Source of the DNA: Alcaligenaceae bacterium UBA6179 | GTDB lineage: Bacteria; Pseudomonadota; Gammaproteobacteria; Burkholderiales; Burkholderiaceae_B | Assembly: GCA_002422175.1 (NCBI GenBank) | Contig: DITR01000018.1 | Coordinates: 3,802 to 8,920, forward strand | Direction of reading: 5' to 3' | Length of the DNA: 5,119 nucleotides | Part shown: positions 4,599 to 5,119 of the stretch, piece after piece | Position numbering within the stretch: position 1 is the stretch's first letter | Layout: every line of letters starts with the position of its first letter | Notes under the pieces: model-generated | Databases searched by the model: none | Seen by the model: only the letters and a program-made list of their open reading frames with translations | Told to the model about the DNA's origin: nothing | Position numbers and translations under genes: made by a program

Positions 4599-5119
4599 AC
4601 CGCAATAAACCAATGATCAATTAACAATGCTGCAAACAATAACGACAAATAAACAATTGAATATTTAAATAGCTGCTTTGACAGCGCATCGCTATAATTT
4701 TTGTATAACTTCCACGCTAACCAAACAAACCAGCCACCCAACAACCATGCTGAGGCGAGGTACAGCCAACCGTTCATGCGCATGACAAACGGTAAAGTGG
4801 TGGTTGCCAACAAGGCAATACTGTAGAGCAAAATATGCAAGCGTGTGAATTGCTGACCGTGCGTGACAGGCAACATCGGTAAGCCTGATTTCTCGTAATC
4901 TTTGTTGCGGTAAAGGGCTAGAGCCCAAAAGTGAGGGGGGGTCCATACAAAAATAATGAGCACTAACAACCATGCTTCAGCAGGCACACTGTCAGCTACG
5001 GCAGCCCAACCTAAGGCGGGAGGCATGGCGCCAGACAAACCGCCTATGACAATATTCTGTGAGGTGCGAGGTTTAAGCACCATCGTGTAGATGACGGCAT
5101 AACCAACAAAAGTGGCAAA
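4595..5119 (-). CDS. cyoE: Protoheme IX farnesyltransferase (haem O synthase), C-terminal part, cut by window edge
   Basis: The last 174 codons are present and the frame stays open to base 5119, so the ATG at 5083 is internal. The enzyme (CyoE/CtaB, UbiA superfamily) adds farnesyl diphosphate to haem B to make haem O in the cytoplasmic membrane for haem-copper oxidases. Numbering from the window edge, LKPRTSQNIVIGGLSGAMPP (15-34), FVWTPPHFWALALYRN (57-72) and DYEKSGLPMLPVTHG (74-88) are strong signatures; the Asp74 region is the second Asp-rich prenyltransferase site. Hydrophobic segments near 49-59, 95-112, 119-138 and 154-174 fit the polytopic membrane fold. About 120-130 N-terminal residues, including the first Asp-rich motif, lie outside the window. 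Its TGA overlaps the Sco ATG, as at the end of many cox clusters. Confidence 0.96.
   Translation of the reverse strand, partial: FATFVGYAVIYTMVLKPRTSQNIVIGGLSGAMPPALGWAAVADSVPAEAWLLVLIIFVWTPPHFWALALYRNKDYEKSGLPMLPVTHGQQFTRLHILLYSIALLATTTLPFVMRMNGWLYLASAWLLGGWFVWLAWKLYKNYSDALSKQLFKYSIVYLSLLFAALLIDHWFIAV

Noticed and set aside
4692..4973. Minus-strand open frame overlapping cyoE in another frame.
   Set aside because: The cyoE frame carries all the prenyltransferase motifs here; the alternative translation is a shadow.
1..5119. Mobile element, CRISPR array, toxin-antitoxin or defence system.
   Set aside because: No transposase, integrase, regularly spaced repeats, tRNA or target-site duplications were seen; the genes are core functions in a plausible native order.

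Overview
The window reads as a chromosomal core region of a betaproteobacterium, most likely order Burkholderiales. The main clues are a PhaM-type protein (polyhydroxybutyrate granule and nucleoid factor), a small DUF3717-like protein, and a haem O synthase followed directly by an Sco protein, as at the end of many cytochrome c oxidase clusters. Base composition looks moderate rather than GC-rich, which suggests a lower-GC Burkholderiales lineage. These placements rest on remembered family resemblance, since no database search was possible.

Layout: all genes but one are on the minus strand. From the right edge, reading leftwards: the C-terminal part of cyoE/ctaB (cut by the window end at 5119); a lipoprotein Sco gene overlapping it by 4 nt; a 157-nt gap with three 7-nt tandem units; and an exported SUMF1/FGE-fold protein (3853-3134). 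A convergent gap follows, then the only plus-strand gene, the 79-aa DUF3717-like gene (2742-2981). A divergent promoter region (2566-2741) separates that gene from phaM (2565-1630). phaM is followed on the same strand by glmU (1581-205), a 130-nt AT-rich gap with two perfect palindromes, and the first 24 codons of glmS, which runs off the left edge.

The genes form two groups. GlmU and GlmS supply UDP-N-acetylglucosamine for peptidoglycan and lipopolysaccharide. PhaM, just upstream of them, links storage granules to the nucleoid. CyoE and Sco serve haem-copper oxidase maturation, making haem O and delivering copper to the CuA site. The SUMF1-fold protein beside them lacks the copper-binding cysteine pair of true formylglycine-generating enzymes, so its role is open.

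Most of the window is ordinary housekeeping sequence, and I see no mobile element, RNA gene, CRISPR array or defence system. The items most worth a second look are the exported SUMF1-fold protein without catalytic cysteines and the palindromes in front of glmS.
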